A stretch of 64,000 nt of DNA from Paramacrobiotus metropolitanus (lineage: Eukaryota > Tardigrada > Eutardigrada > Parachela > Macrobiotidae), in the NCBI RefSeq assembly GCF_019649055.1, contig NW_026570394.1, forward strand, positions 1 through 64,000. The letters are read 5' to 3'. Positions 37,228 through 49,200 of this stretch are shown here, piece after piece. A program made the position numbers and the translations under genes. The notes beneath the pieces were generated by a model, which saw only the letters and a program-made list of their open reading frames with translations, ran no database searches and was not told the origin of the DNA. The stretch's first letter is position 1, and each line of letters opens with the position of its first letter.

Positions 37228-40200
37228 CTCAATAACTACGTGGTGAAACTGCTCCAAAGTCTGCTTTTAAGGGTTATTCGATGCGCTGAGCACGAATTTC
37301 AAGTCGGTTTGCAAAAAAATTTCACCGAAAAAATTATGGAAAACCTGACTATTCACCGGCATTTTTAGGTCTCAATAACTACGTGGTGAAACTGCTCCAA
37401 AGTCTGTTTTAAGGGTTATTCGATGCGCTGAGCACGAATTTCAAGTCGGTTTGCAAAAAAATTTCACCGAAAAAGTTATGGAAAACTTGACTATTCACCG
37501 GCATTTTAGATCTCAATAACTACGTGGTGAAACTGCTCCCAAAAGTCTGCTTTTAAAGGTTATTCGATGCGCTGAGCACGAATCTGAAATCGGTTTGCAA
37601 AAAAAATTTCACCAGAAAAAGTTACTGTCAGACGTGTCACATTTTCGCCATGTTGTCAGAACTCAATAACTACGTGGTGAAACTGCTCCAAAGTCTGCTT
37701 TTAAGGGTTATTCGATGCGCTGAGCACGAATTTCAAGTCGGTTTGCAAAAAAAATTTCACCGAAAAAAGTTATGGAAAACTTGACTATTCACCGGCATTT
37801 TTAGATCTCAATAACTACGTGGTGAAACTGCTCCAAAGTCTGCTTTTAAGGGTTATTCGATGCGCTGAGCACGAATCTGAAATCGGTTTGCAAAAAAATT
37901 TCACCAGAAAAAGTTACTGTCAGACGTGTCACATTTTCGCCATGTTGTCAGAACTCAATAACTACGTGGTGAAACTGCTCCAAAGTCTGCTTTTAAGGGT
38001 TATTCGATGCGCTGAGCACGAATTTCAAGTCGGTTTGCAAAAAAAATTTCACCGAAAAAATTATGGAAAACTTGACTATTCACCGGCATTTTAGGTCTCA
38101 ATAACTACGTGGTGAAACTGCTCCAAAGTCTGCTTTTAAGGGTTATTTGATGCGCTGAGCACGAATTTCAAGTCGGTTTGCAAAAAAATTTCACCGAAAA
38201 AAGTTATGGAAAACTTGACTATTCACCGGCATTTTTAGATCTCAATAACTACGTGGTGAAACTGCCCAAAGTCTGCTTTTAAGGGTTATCTGATGCGCTG
38301 AGCACGAATCTGAAATCGGTTTGCAAAAAAATTTCACCGAAAAAAGTTACTGTCAGACGTGTCACATTTTCGCCATGTTGTCAGAACTCAATAACTACGT
38401 GGTGAAACTGCTCCAAAGTCTGCTTTTGAAGGTTATTCGATGCGCTGAGCACGAATTTCAAGTCGGTTTGCAAAAAAATTTCACCGAAAAAGTTATGGAA
38501 AACTTGACTATTCACCGGCATTTTAGATCTCAATAACTACGTGGTGAAACTGCTCCAAAGTCTGCTTTTAAGGGTTATTCGATGCGCTGAGCACGAATCT
38601 GAGATCGGTTTGCAAAAAAATTTCACCGAAAAAAGTTACTGTCAGACGTGTCACATTTTCGCCATGTTGTCAGAACTCAATAACTACGTGGTGAAACTGC
38701 TCCAAAGTCTGCTTTTAAGGGTTATTCGATGCGCTGAGCACGAATCCGAAATCGGTTTGCAAAAAAAATTCACCGAAAAGTTACTGTCAGACGTGTCACA
38801 TTTTCGCCATGTTGTCAGAACTCAATAACTACGTGGTGAAACTGCTCCAAAGTCTGCTTTTAAGGGTTATTCGATGCGCTGAGCACGAATTTCAAGTCGG
38901 TTTGCAAAAAAATTTCACCGAAAAAGTTATGGAAAACTTGACTATTCACCGGCATTTTAGATCTCAATAACTACGTGGTGAAACTGCTCCAAAGTCTGCT
39001 TTTAAGGGTTATTCGATGCGCTGAGCACGAATCTGAAATCGGTTTGCAAAAAAATTTCACCAGAAAAAGTTACTGTCAGACGTGTCACATTTTCGCCATG
39101 TTGTCAGAACTCAATAACTACGTGGTGAAACTGCTCCAAAGTCTGCTTTTAAAGGGTTATTCGATGCGCTGAGCACGAATTTCAAGTCGGTTTGCAAAAA
39201 AATTTCACCGAAAAAAGTTATGGAAAACTTGACTATTCACCGGCATTTTAGATCTCAATAACTACGTGGTGAAACTGCTCCAAAGTCTGCTTTTAAGGGT
39301 TATTCGATGCGCTGAGCACGAATTTCAAGTCGGTTTGCAAAAAAATTTCACCGAAAAAAGTTATGGAAAACTTGACTATTCACCGGCATTTTGGATCTCA
39401 ATAACTACGTGGTGAAACTGCTCCAAAGTCTGCTTTTAAGGGTTATTCGATGCGCTGAGCACGAATCTCAGAAGTCGGTTTGCAAAAAAATTTCACCGAA
39501 AAAGTTATGGAAAACCTGACTATTCACCGGCATTTTAGGTCTCAATAACTACGTGGTGAAACTGCTCCAAAGTCTGCTTTTAAGGGTTATTCGATGCGCT
39601 GAGCACGAATTTCAAGTCGGTTTGCAAAAAAATTTCACCGAAAAAAGTTATGGAAAACTTGACTATTCACCGGCATTTTGGATCTCAATAACTACGTGGT
39701 GAAACTGCTCCAAAGTCTGCTTTAAGGGTTATTTGATGCGCTGAGCACGAATCTGAAATCGGTTTGCAAAAAAATTTCACCAGAAAAAGTTACTGTCAGA
39801 CGTGTCACATTTTCGCCATGTTGTCAGAACTCAATAACTACGTGGTGAAACTGCTCCAAAGTCTGCTTTTAAGGGTTATTCGATGCGCTGAGCACGAATT
39901 TCAAGTCGGTTTGCAAAAAAATTTCACCGAAAAAGTTATGGAAAACTTGACTATTCACCGGCATTTTAGATCTCAATAACTACGTGGTGAAACTGCTCCA
40001 AAGTCTGCTTTTAAGGGTTATTCGATGCGCTGAGCACGAATTTCAAGTCGGTTTGCAAAAAAATTTCACCGAAAAAGTTATGGAAAACTTGACTATTCAC
40101 CGGCATTTTTAGATCTCAATAACTACGTGGTGAAACTGCTCCAAAGTCTGCTTTTAAGGGTTATTCGATGCGCTGAGCACGAAATTCAAAGTCGGTTTGC

Positions 40201-42077
40201 AAAAAAATTTCACCGAAAAAGTTATGGAAAACCTGACTATTCACCGGCATTTTAGGTCTCAATAACTACGTGGTGAAACTGCTTCAAAGTCTGCTTTTAA
40301 GGGTTATTTGATGCGCTGAGCACGAATTTCAAGTCGGTTTGCAAAAAAAATTTCACCGAAAAAAGTTATGGAAAACTTGACTATTCACCGGCATTTTTAG
40401 ATCTCAATAACTACGTGGTGAAACTCCTCCAAAGTCTGCTTTTAAGGGTTATTTGATGCGCTGAGCACGAATCTGAAATCGGTTTGCAAAAAAAATTTCA
40501 CCAGAAAAAGTTACTGTCAGACGTGTCACATTTTCGCCATGTTGTCAGAACTCAATAACTACGTGGTGAAACTGCTCCAAAGTCTGCTTTTAAAGGTTAT
40601 TCGATGCGCTGAGCACAAATTTCAAGTCGGTTTGCAAAAAAATTTCACCGAAAAAAGTTATGGAAAACTTGACTATTCACCGGCATTTTTGGATCTCAAT
40701 AACTACGTGGTGAAACTGCTCCAAAGTCTGCTTTTAAGGGTTATTCGATGCGCTGAGCACGAATCTGAGATCGGTTTGCAAAAAAATTTCACCAGAAAAA
40801 GTTACTGTCAGACGTGTCACATTTTCGCCATGTTGTCAGAACTCAATAACTACGTGGTGAAACTGCTCCAAAGTCTGCTTTTAAGGGTTATTCGATGCGC
40901 TGAGCACGAATCTGAAATCGGTTTGCAAAAAAATTTCACCAGAAAAGTTACTGTCAGGCGTGTCACATTTTCGCCATGTTGTCAGAACTCAATAACTACG
41001 TGGTGAAACTGCTCCAAAGTCTGCTTTTAAGGGTTATTCGATGCGCTGAGCACGAATTTCAAGTCGGTTTGCAGAAAAAAATTTCACCGAAAAAAGTTAT
41101 GGAAAACTTGACTATTCACCGGCATTTTAGATCTCAATAACTACGTGGTGAAACTGCTCAAAGTCTGCTTTTAAGGGTTATTCGATGCGCTGAGCACGAA
41201 TCTGAGATCGGTTTGCAAAAAAATTTCACCAGAAAAAGTTACTGTCAGACGTGTCACATTTTCGCCATGTTGTCAGAACTCAATAACTGCGTGGTGAAAC
41301 TGCTCCAAAGTCTGCTTTTAATAGTTATTCGATGCGCTGAGCACGAATCTGAAATTGGTTTGCAAAAAAAATTTCACCAGAAAAAGTTACTGTCAGACGT
41401 GTCACATTTTCGGTATGTTGTCAGAACTCAATAACTACGTGGTGAAACTGCTCCAAAGTCTGCTTTTAAGGGTTATTTCTTGCGCTGAGCACGAATCTGA
41501 AATTGGTTTGCAAAAAAAATTTCCCCAGAAAAAGTTACTGTCAGACGTGTCACATTTTCGCCATGTTGTCAGAACTCAATAACCACGTGGTGAAACTGCT
41601 CCAAAGTCTGCTTTTAAGGGTTATTCGATGCGTTGAGCACGAATTTCAAGTCGGTTTGCAAAAAAAATTTCACCGAAAAAAGTTATGGAAAACTTGACTT
41701 TTCACCGGCATTTTTGGATCTCAATAACAACGTGGTGAAACTCCTCCAAAGTCTGCTTTTAAGGGTTATTTGATGCGCTGAGCACGAATCTGATTTCGGT
41801 TTGCAAAAAAAATTTTACCAGAAGAAGTTACTGTCAGACGTGTCACATTTTCGCCATGTTGTCGGAACTCAATAACTACGTGGTGAAACTGCTCCAAAGT
41901 CTGCTTTTAAGCGTTTCTCGATGCGCTGAGCACGAATTTCAAGTCGGTTTGCAAAAAAAATTTCACCGAAAAAAGTTATGGAAAACTTGACTATTCACCG
42001 GCATTTTTAGATCTCAATAACTACGTGGTGAAACTGCTCCAAAGTCTGCTTTTAAGGGTTATTCGATGCGCTGAGCA

Positions 42078-42620
42078 CGAAATTCAAGTCGGTTTGCAGA
42101 AAAAATTTCACCGAAAAAAGTTATGGAAAACCTGACTATTCACCGGCATTTTTAGGTCTCAATAACTACGTGGTGAGACTGCTCCAAAGTCTGTTTTTAA
42201 GGGTTATTCGATGCGCTGAGCACGAATTTCAAGTCGGTTTGCAAAAAAAATTTCACCGAAAAAAGTTATGGAAAACTTGACTATTCACCGGCATTCTTAG
42301 ATCTCAATAACTACGTGGTGTAACTGCTCAAAAGTCTGCTTTTAAGGGTTATTTGATGCGCTGAGCACGAATCTGAGATCGGTTTGCAAAAAAAATTTCA
42401 CCAGAAAAAGTTACTGTCAGACGTGTCACATTTTCGCCATGTTGTCAGAACTCAATAACTGCGTGGTGAAACTGCTCCAAAGTCTGCTTTTAATGGTTAT
42501 TCGATGCGCTGAGCACGAATCTGAAATTGGTTTGCAAAAAAATTTCACCAGAAAAAGTTACTGTCAGACGTGTCACATTTTCGCCATGTTGTCAGAACTC
42601 AATAACTACGTGGTGAAACT
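42078..42620 (+). repeat. Segmental duplication inside the array, copy 1
   Basis: A run of rare variants occurs here in fixed order: GCAGAAAAAATTTC, TTAGGTCTC, GGTGAGACTGC, GTCTGTTTTTAAG, ATTCTTAGATC, GTGTAACTGCTCAAAAG, CTGAGATCGG, AACTGCGTGG, then GAAATTGG. The same run recurs about 3621 bases to the right. The outer limits are approximate. The first half of the run is also repeated once at about 42.80-42.95 kb. Confidence 0.85.
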
Positions 42621-45600
42621 GCTCCAAAGTCTGCTTTTGAAGGTTATTCGATGCGCTGAGCACGAATTTCAAGTCGGTTTGCAAAAAAAATTTCACCGAA
42701 AAAAGTTATGGAAAACTTGACTATTCACCGGCATTTTTAGATCTCAATAACTACGTGGTGAAACTGCTCCAAAGTCTGCTTTTAAGGGTTATTCGATGCG
42801 CTGAGCACGAAATTCAAGTCGGTTTGCAGAAAAAATTTCACCGAAAAAAGTTATGGAAAACCTGACTATTCACCGGCATTTTTAGGTCTCAATAACTACG
42901 TGGTGAGACTGCTCCAAAGTCTGTTTTTAAGGGTTATTCGATGCGCTGAGCACGAATTTCAAGTCGGTTTGCAAAAAATTTCACCGAAAAAAGTTACTGT
43001 CAGACGTGTCACATTTTCGCCATGTTGTCAGAACTCAATAACTACGTGGTGAAACTGCTCCAAAGTCTGCTTTTGAGGGTTATTCGATGCGCTGAGCACG
43101 AATTTCAAGTCGGTTTGCAAAAAAAATTTCACCGAAAAAGTTATGGAAAACTTGACTATTCACCGGCATTTTTAGATCTCAATAACTACGTGGTGAAACT
43201 GCTCCAAAGTCTGCTTTTAAGGGTTATTCGATGCGCTGAGCACGAAATTCAAGTCGGTTTGCAAAAAAATTTCACCGAAAAAGTTATGGAAAACTTGACT
43301 ATTCACCGGCATTTTTAGGTCTCAATAACTACGTGGTGAAACTGCTCCAAAGTCTGCTTTTAAGGGTTATTCGATGCGCTGAGCACGAATTTCAAGTCGG
43401 TTTGCAAAAAAATTTCACCGAAAAAGTTACTGTCAGACGTGTCACATTTTCGCCATGTTGTCAGAACTCAATAACTACGTGGTGAAACTGCTCCAAAGTC
43501 TGCTTTTAAGGGTTATTCGATGCGCTGAGCACGAATTTCAAGTCGGTTTGCAAAAAAATTTCACCGAAAAAGTTATGGAAAACTTGACTATTCACCGGCA
43601 TTTTTAGATCTCAATAACTACGTGGTGAAACTGCTCCAAAGTCTGCTTTTAAGGGTTATTCGATGCGCTGAGCACGAATTTCAAGTCGGTTTGCAAAAAA
43701 ATTTCACCGAAAAAGTTATGGAAAACTTGACTATTCACCGGCATTTTTAGATCTCAATAACTACGTGGTGAAACTGCTCCAAAGTCTGCTTTTAAGGGTT
43801 ATTCGATGCGCTGAGCACGAATTTCAAGTCGGTTTGCAAAAAAATTTCACCGAAAAAAGTTATGGAAAACTTGACTATTCACCGGCATTTTAGATCTCAA
43901 TAACTACGTGGTGAAACTGCTCCAAAGTCTGCTTTTAAGGGTTATTCGATGCGCTGAGCACGAATCTGAGGTCGGTTTGCAAAAAAATTTCACCGAAAAA
44001 GTTACTGTCAGACGTGTCACATTTTCGCCATGTTGTCAGATCTCAATAACTACGTGGTGAAACTGCTCCAAAGTCTGCTTTTAAGGGTTATTCGATGCGC
44101 TGAGCACGAATTTCTGAAGTCGGTTTGCAAAAAAATTTCACCGAAAAAGTTACTGTCAGACGTGTCACATTTTCGCCATGTTGTCAGAACTCAATAACTA
44201 CGTGGTGAAACTGCTCCAAAGTCTGCTTTTAAGGGTTATTCGATGCGCTGAGCACGAATTTCAAGTCGGTTTGCAAAAAAATTTCACCGAAAAAAGTTAT
44301 GGAAAACTTGACTATTCACCGGCATTTTAGATCTCAATAACTACGTGGTGAAACTGCTCCAAAGTCTGCTTTTAAGGGTTATTCGATGCGCTGAGCACGA
44401 ATTTCAAGTCGGTTTGCAAAAAAATTTCACCGAAAAAAGTTATGGAAAACTTGACTATTCACCGGCATTTTTAGATCTCAATAACTACGTGGTGAAACTG
44501 CTCCAAAGTCTGCTTTTAAGGGTTATTCGATGCGCTGAGCACGAATTTCAAGTCGGTTTGCAAAAAAATTTCACCGAAAAAAGTTACTGTCAGACGTGTC
44601 ACATTTTCGCCATGTTGTCAGAACTCAATAACTACGTGGTGAAACTGCTCCAAAGTCTGCTTTTAAGGGTTATTCGATGCGCTGAGCACGAATTTCAAGT
44701 CGGTTTGCAAAAAAATTTCACCGAAAAAGTTATGGAAAACTTGACTATTCACCGGCATTTTAGATCTCAATAACTACGTGGTGAAACTGCTCCAAAGTCT
44801 GCTTTTAAGGGTTATTCGATGCGCTGAGCACGAATTTCAAGTCGGTTTGCAAAAAAATTTCACCGAAAAAAGTTATGGAAAACTTGACTATTCACCGGCA
44901 TTTTTAGATCTCAATAACTACGTGGTGAAACTGCTCCAAAGTCTGCTTTTAAGGGTTATTCGATGCGCTGAGCACGAATCTGAAATCGGTTTGCAAAAAA
45001 ATTTCACCGAAAAAGTTACTGTCAGACGTGTCACATTTTCGCCATGTTGTCAGAACTCAATAACTACGTGGTGAAACTGCTCCAAAGTCTGCTTTTAAGG
45101 GTTATTCGATGCGCTGAGCACGAATTTCAAGTCGGTTTGCAAAAAAAATTTCACCGAAAAAGTTATGGAAAACTTGACTATTCACCGGCATTTTTAGATC
45201 TCAATAACTGCGTGGTCAAACTGCTCCAAAGTCTGCTTTTAAGGGTTATTTGATGCGCTGAGCACGAATTTCAAGTCGGTTTGCAAAAAAATTTCACCGA
45301 AAAAAGTTATGGAAAACTTGACTATTCACCGGCATTTTTAGATCTCAATAACTACGTGGTGAAACTGCTCCAAAGTCTGCTTTTAAGGGTTATTCGATGC
45401 GCTGAGCACGAATCTGAAATTGGTTTGCAAAAAAAATTCACCAGAAAAAGTTACTGTCAGACGTGTCACATTTTCGCCATGTTGTCAGAACTCAATAACT
45501 ACGTGGTGAAACTGCTCCAAAGTCTGCTTTTAAAGGTTATTCGATGCGCTGAGCACGAATTTCAAGTCGGTTTGCAAAAAAATTTCACCGAAAAAAGTTA

Positions 45601-45698
45601 TGGAAAACTTGACTATTCACCGGCATTTTTAGATCTCAATAACTACGTGGTGAAACTGCTCCAAAGTCTGCTTTTAAGGGTTATTCGATGCGCTGAGC

Positions 45699-46240
45699 AC
45701 GAAATTTCAAGTCGGTTTGCAGAAAAAATTTCACCGAAAAAGTTATGGAAAACTTGACTATTCACCGGCATTTTAGGTCTCAATAACTACGTGGTGAGAC
45801 TGCTCCAAAGTCTGTTTTTAAGGGTTATTCGATGCGCTGAGCACGAATTTCAAGTCGGTTTGCAAAAAAAATTTCACCGAAAAAAGTTATGGAAAACTTG
45901 ACTATTCACCGGCATTCTTAGATCTCAATAACTACGTGGTGTAACTGCTCAAAAGTCTGCTTTTAAGGGTTATTTGATGCGCTGAGCACGAATCTGAGAT
46001 CGGTTTGCAAAAAAAATTTCACCAGAAAAAGTTACTGTCAGACGTGTCACATTTTCGCCATGTTGTCAGAACTCAATAACTGCGTGGTGAAACTGCTCCA
46101 AAGTCTGCTTTTAATAGTTATTCGATGCGCTGAGCACGAATCTGAAATTGGTTTGCAAAAAAATTTCACCAGAAAAAGTTACTGTCAGACGTGTCACATT
46201 TTCGCCATGTTGTCAGAACTCAATAACTACGTGGTGAAAC
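45699..46240 (+). repeat. Segmental duplication inside the array, copy 2
   Basis: This carries the same ordered rare variants as the block at 42.08 kb. GTGTAACTGCTC lies at 45939 here and 42318 there, an offset of 3621, which is 25 monomers or five 724-bp pentamers. Small differences (AATTTCAAG against AATTCAAG, TAATAGTT against TAATGGTT) show that the copies have begun to diverge or contain errors. Confidence 0.85.
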
Positions 46241-49200
46241 TGCTCCAAAGTCTGCTTTTAAGGGTTATTCGATGCGCTGAGCACGAATTCTGAAATCGGT
46301 TTGCAAAAAAATTTCACCAGAAAAAGTTACTGTCAGACGTGTCACATTTTCGCCATGTTGTCAGAACTCAATAACTACGTGGTGAAACTGCTCCAAAGTC
46401 TGCTTTTAAGGGTTATTCGATGCGCTGAGCACGAATTTCAAGTCAGTTTGCAAAAAAATTTCACCGAAAAAAGTTATGGAAAACTTGACTATTCACCGGC
46501 ATTTTTAGATCTCAATAACTACGTGGTGAAACTGCTCCAAAGTCTGCTTTTTAAGGGTTATTCGATGCGCTGAGCACGAATTTCAAGTCGGTTTGCAAAA
46601 AAATTTCACCGAAAAAAGTTATGGAAAACTTGACTTTTCACCGGCATTTTTGGATCTCAATAACTACGTGGTGAAACTGCTCCAAAGTCTGCTTTTAAGG
46701 GTTATTCGATGCGCTGAGCACGAATCTCAAGTCGGTTTGCAAAAAAATTTCACCAGAAAAAGTTACTGTCAGACGTGTCACATTTTCGCCATGTTGTCAG
46801 ATCTCAATAACTACGTGGTGAAACTGCTCCAAAGTCTGCTTTTAAGGGTTATTCGATGCGCTGAGCACGAATTTCAAGTCGGTTTGCAAAAAAATTTCAC
46901 CGAAAAAAGTTATGGAAAACTTGACTATTCACCGGCATTTTAGATCTCAATAACTACGTGGTGAAACTGCTCCAAAGTCTGCTTTTAAGGGTTATTCGAT
47001 GCGCTGAGCACGAATTTCAAGTCGGTTTGCAAAAAAATTTCACCGAAAAAGTTATGGAAAACTTGACTATTCACCGGCATTTTAGATCTCAATAACTACG
47101 TGGTGAAACTGCTCCAAAGTCTGCTTTTAAGGGTTATTCGATGCGCTGAGCACGAATCTGAGATCGGTTTGCAAAAAAATTTCACCAGAAAAAGTTACTG
47201 TCAGACGTGTCACATTTTCGCCATGTTGTCAGAACTCAATAACTGCGTGGTGAAACTGCTCCAAAGTCTGCTTTTAAGGGTTATTCGATGCGCTGAGCAC
47301 GAATCTGAAATCGGTTTGCAAAAAAAATTTCACCAGAAAAAGTTACTGTCAGACGTGTCACATTTTCGCCATGTTGTCAGAACTCAATAACTACGTGGTG
47401 AAACTGCTCCAAAGTCTGCTTTTAAGGGTTATTCGATGCGCTGAGCACGAATCTGAAATCGGTTTGCAAAAAAAATTTCACCAGAAAAAGTTACTGTCAG
47501 ACGTGTCACATTTTCGCCATGTTGTCAGAACTCAATAACTACGTGGTGAAACTGCTCCAAAGTCTGCTTTTAAGGGTTATTCGATGCGCTGAGCACGAAT
47601 TTCAAGTCGGTTTGCAAAAAAATTTCACCGAAAAAGTTATGGAAAACTTGACTATTCACCGGCATTTTAGATCTCAATAACTACGTGGTGAAACTGCTCC
47701 AAAGTCTGCTTTTAAGGGTTATTCGATGCGCTGAGCACGAATCTCAAGTCGGTTTGCAAAAAAATTTCACCGAAAAAGTTATGGAAAACTGACTATTCAC
47801 CGGCATTTTTAGGATCTCAATAACTACGTGGTGAAACTGCTCCAAAGTCTGCTTTTAAGGGTTATTCGATGCGCTGAGCACGAATTTCAAGTCGGTTTGC
47901 AAAAAAATTTCACCGAAAAAGTTACTGTCAGACGTGTCACATTTTCGCCATGTTGTCAGAACTCAATAACTACGTGGTGAAACTGCTCCAAAGTCTGCTT
48001 TTAAGGGTTATTCGATGCGCTGAGCACGAATTTCAAGTCGGTTTGCAAAAAAATTTCACCGAAAAAAGTTATGGAAAACTTGACTATTCACCGGCATTTT
48101 AGATCTCAATAACTACGTGGTGAAACTGCTCCAAAGTCTGCTTTTAAGGGTTATTCGATGCGCTGAGCACGAATTTCAAGTCGGTTTGCAAAAAAATTTC
48201 ACCGAAAAAGTTATGGAAAACTTGACTTTTCACCGGCATTTTTAGATCTCAATAACTACGTGGTGAAACTGCTCCAAAGTCTGCTTTTAAGGGTTATTCG
48301 ATGCGCTGAGCACGAATCTGATATCGGTTTGCAAAAAAATTTCACCAGAAGAAGTTACTGTCAGACGTGTCACATTTTCGCCATGTTGTCAGAACTCAAT
48401 AACTACGTGGTGAAACTGCTCCAAAGTCTGCTTTTAAGGGTTATTCGATGCGCTGAGCACGAATTTCAAGTCGGTTTGCAAAAAAATTTCACCGAAAAAA
48501 GTTATGGAAAACTTGACTATTCACCGGCATTTTAGATCTCAATAACTACGTGGTGAAACTGCTCCAAAGTCTGCTTTTAAGGGTTATTCGATGCGCTGAG
48601 CACGAATTTCAAGTCGGTTTGCAAAAAAATTTCACCGAAAAAGTTATGGAAAACTTGACTATTCACCGGCATTTTTAGATCTCAATAACTACGTGGTGAA
48701 ACTGCTCCAAAGTCTGTTTTTAAGGGTTATTCGATGCGCTGAGCACGAATTTCAAGTCGGTTTGCAAAAAAATTTCACCGAAAAAAGTTATGGAAAACTT
48801 GACTATTCACCGGCATTTTAGATCTCAATAACTACGTGGTGAAACTGCTCCAAAGTCTGCTTTTAAGGGTTATTCGATGCGCTGAGCACGAATCTGAGAT
48901 CGGTTTGCAAAAAAATTTCACCAGAAAAGTTACTGTCAGACGTGTCACATTTTCGCCATGTTGTCAGAACTCAATAACTACGTGGTGAAACTGCTCCAAA
49001 GTCTGCTTTTAATAGTTATTCGATGCGCTGAGCACGAATTTCTGAAGTCGGTTTGCAAAAAAATTTCACCAGAAAAAGTTACTGTCAGACGTGTCACATT
49101 TTCGCCATGTTGTCAGAACTCAATAACTACGTGGTGAAACTGCTCCAAAGTCTGCTTTTAAGGGTTATTCGATGCGCTGAGCACGAATCTGAAATCGGTT

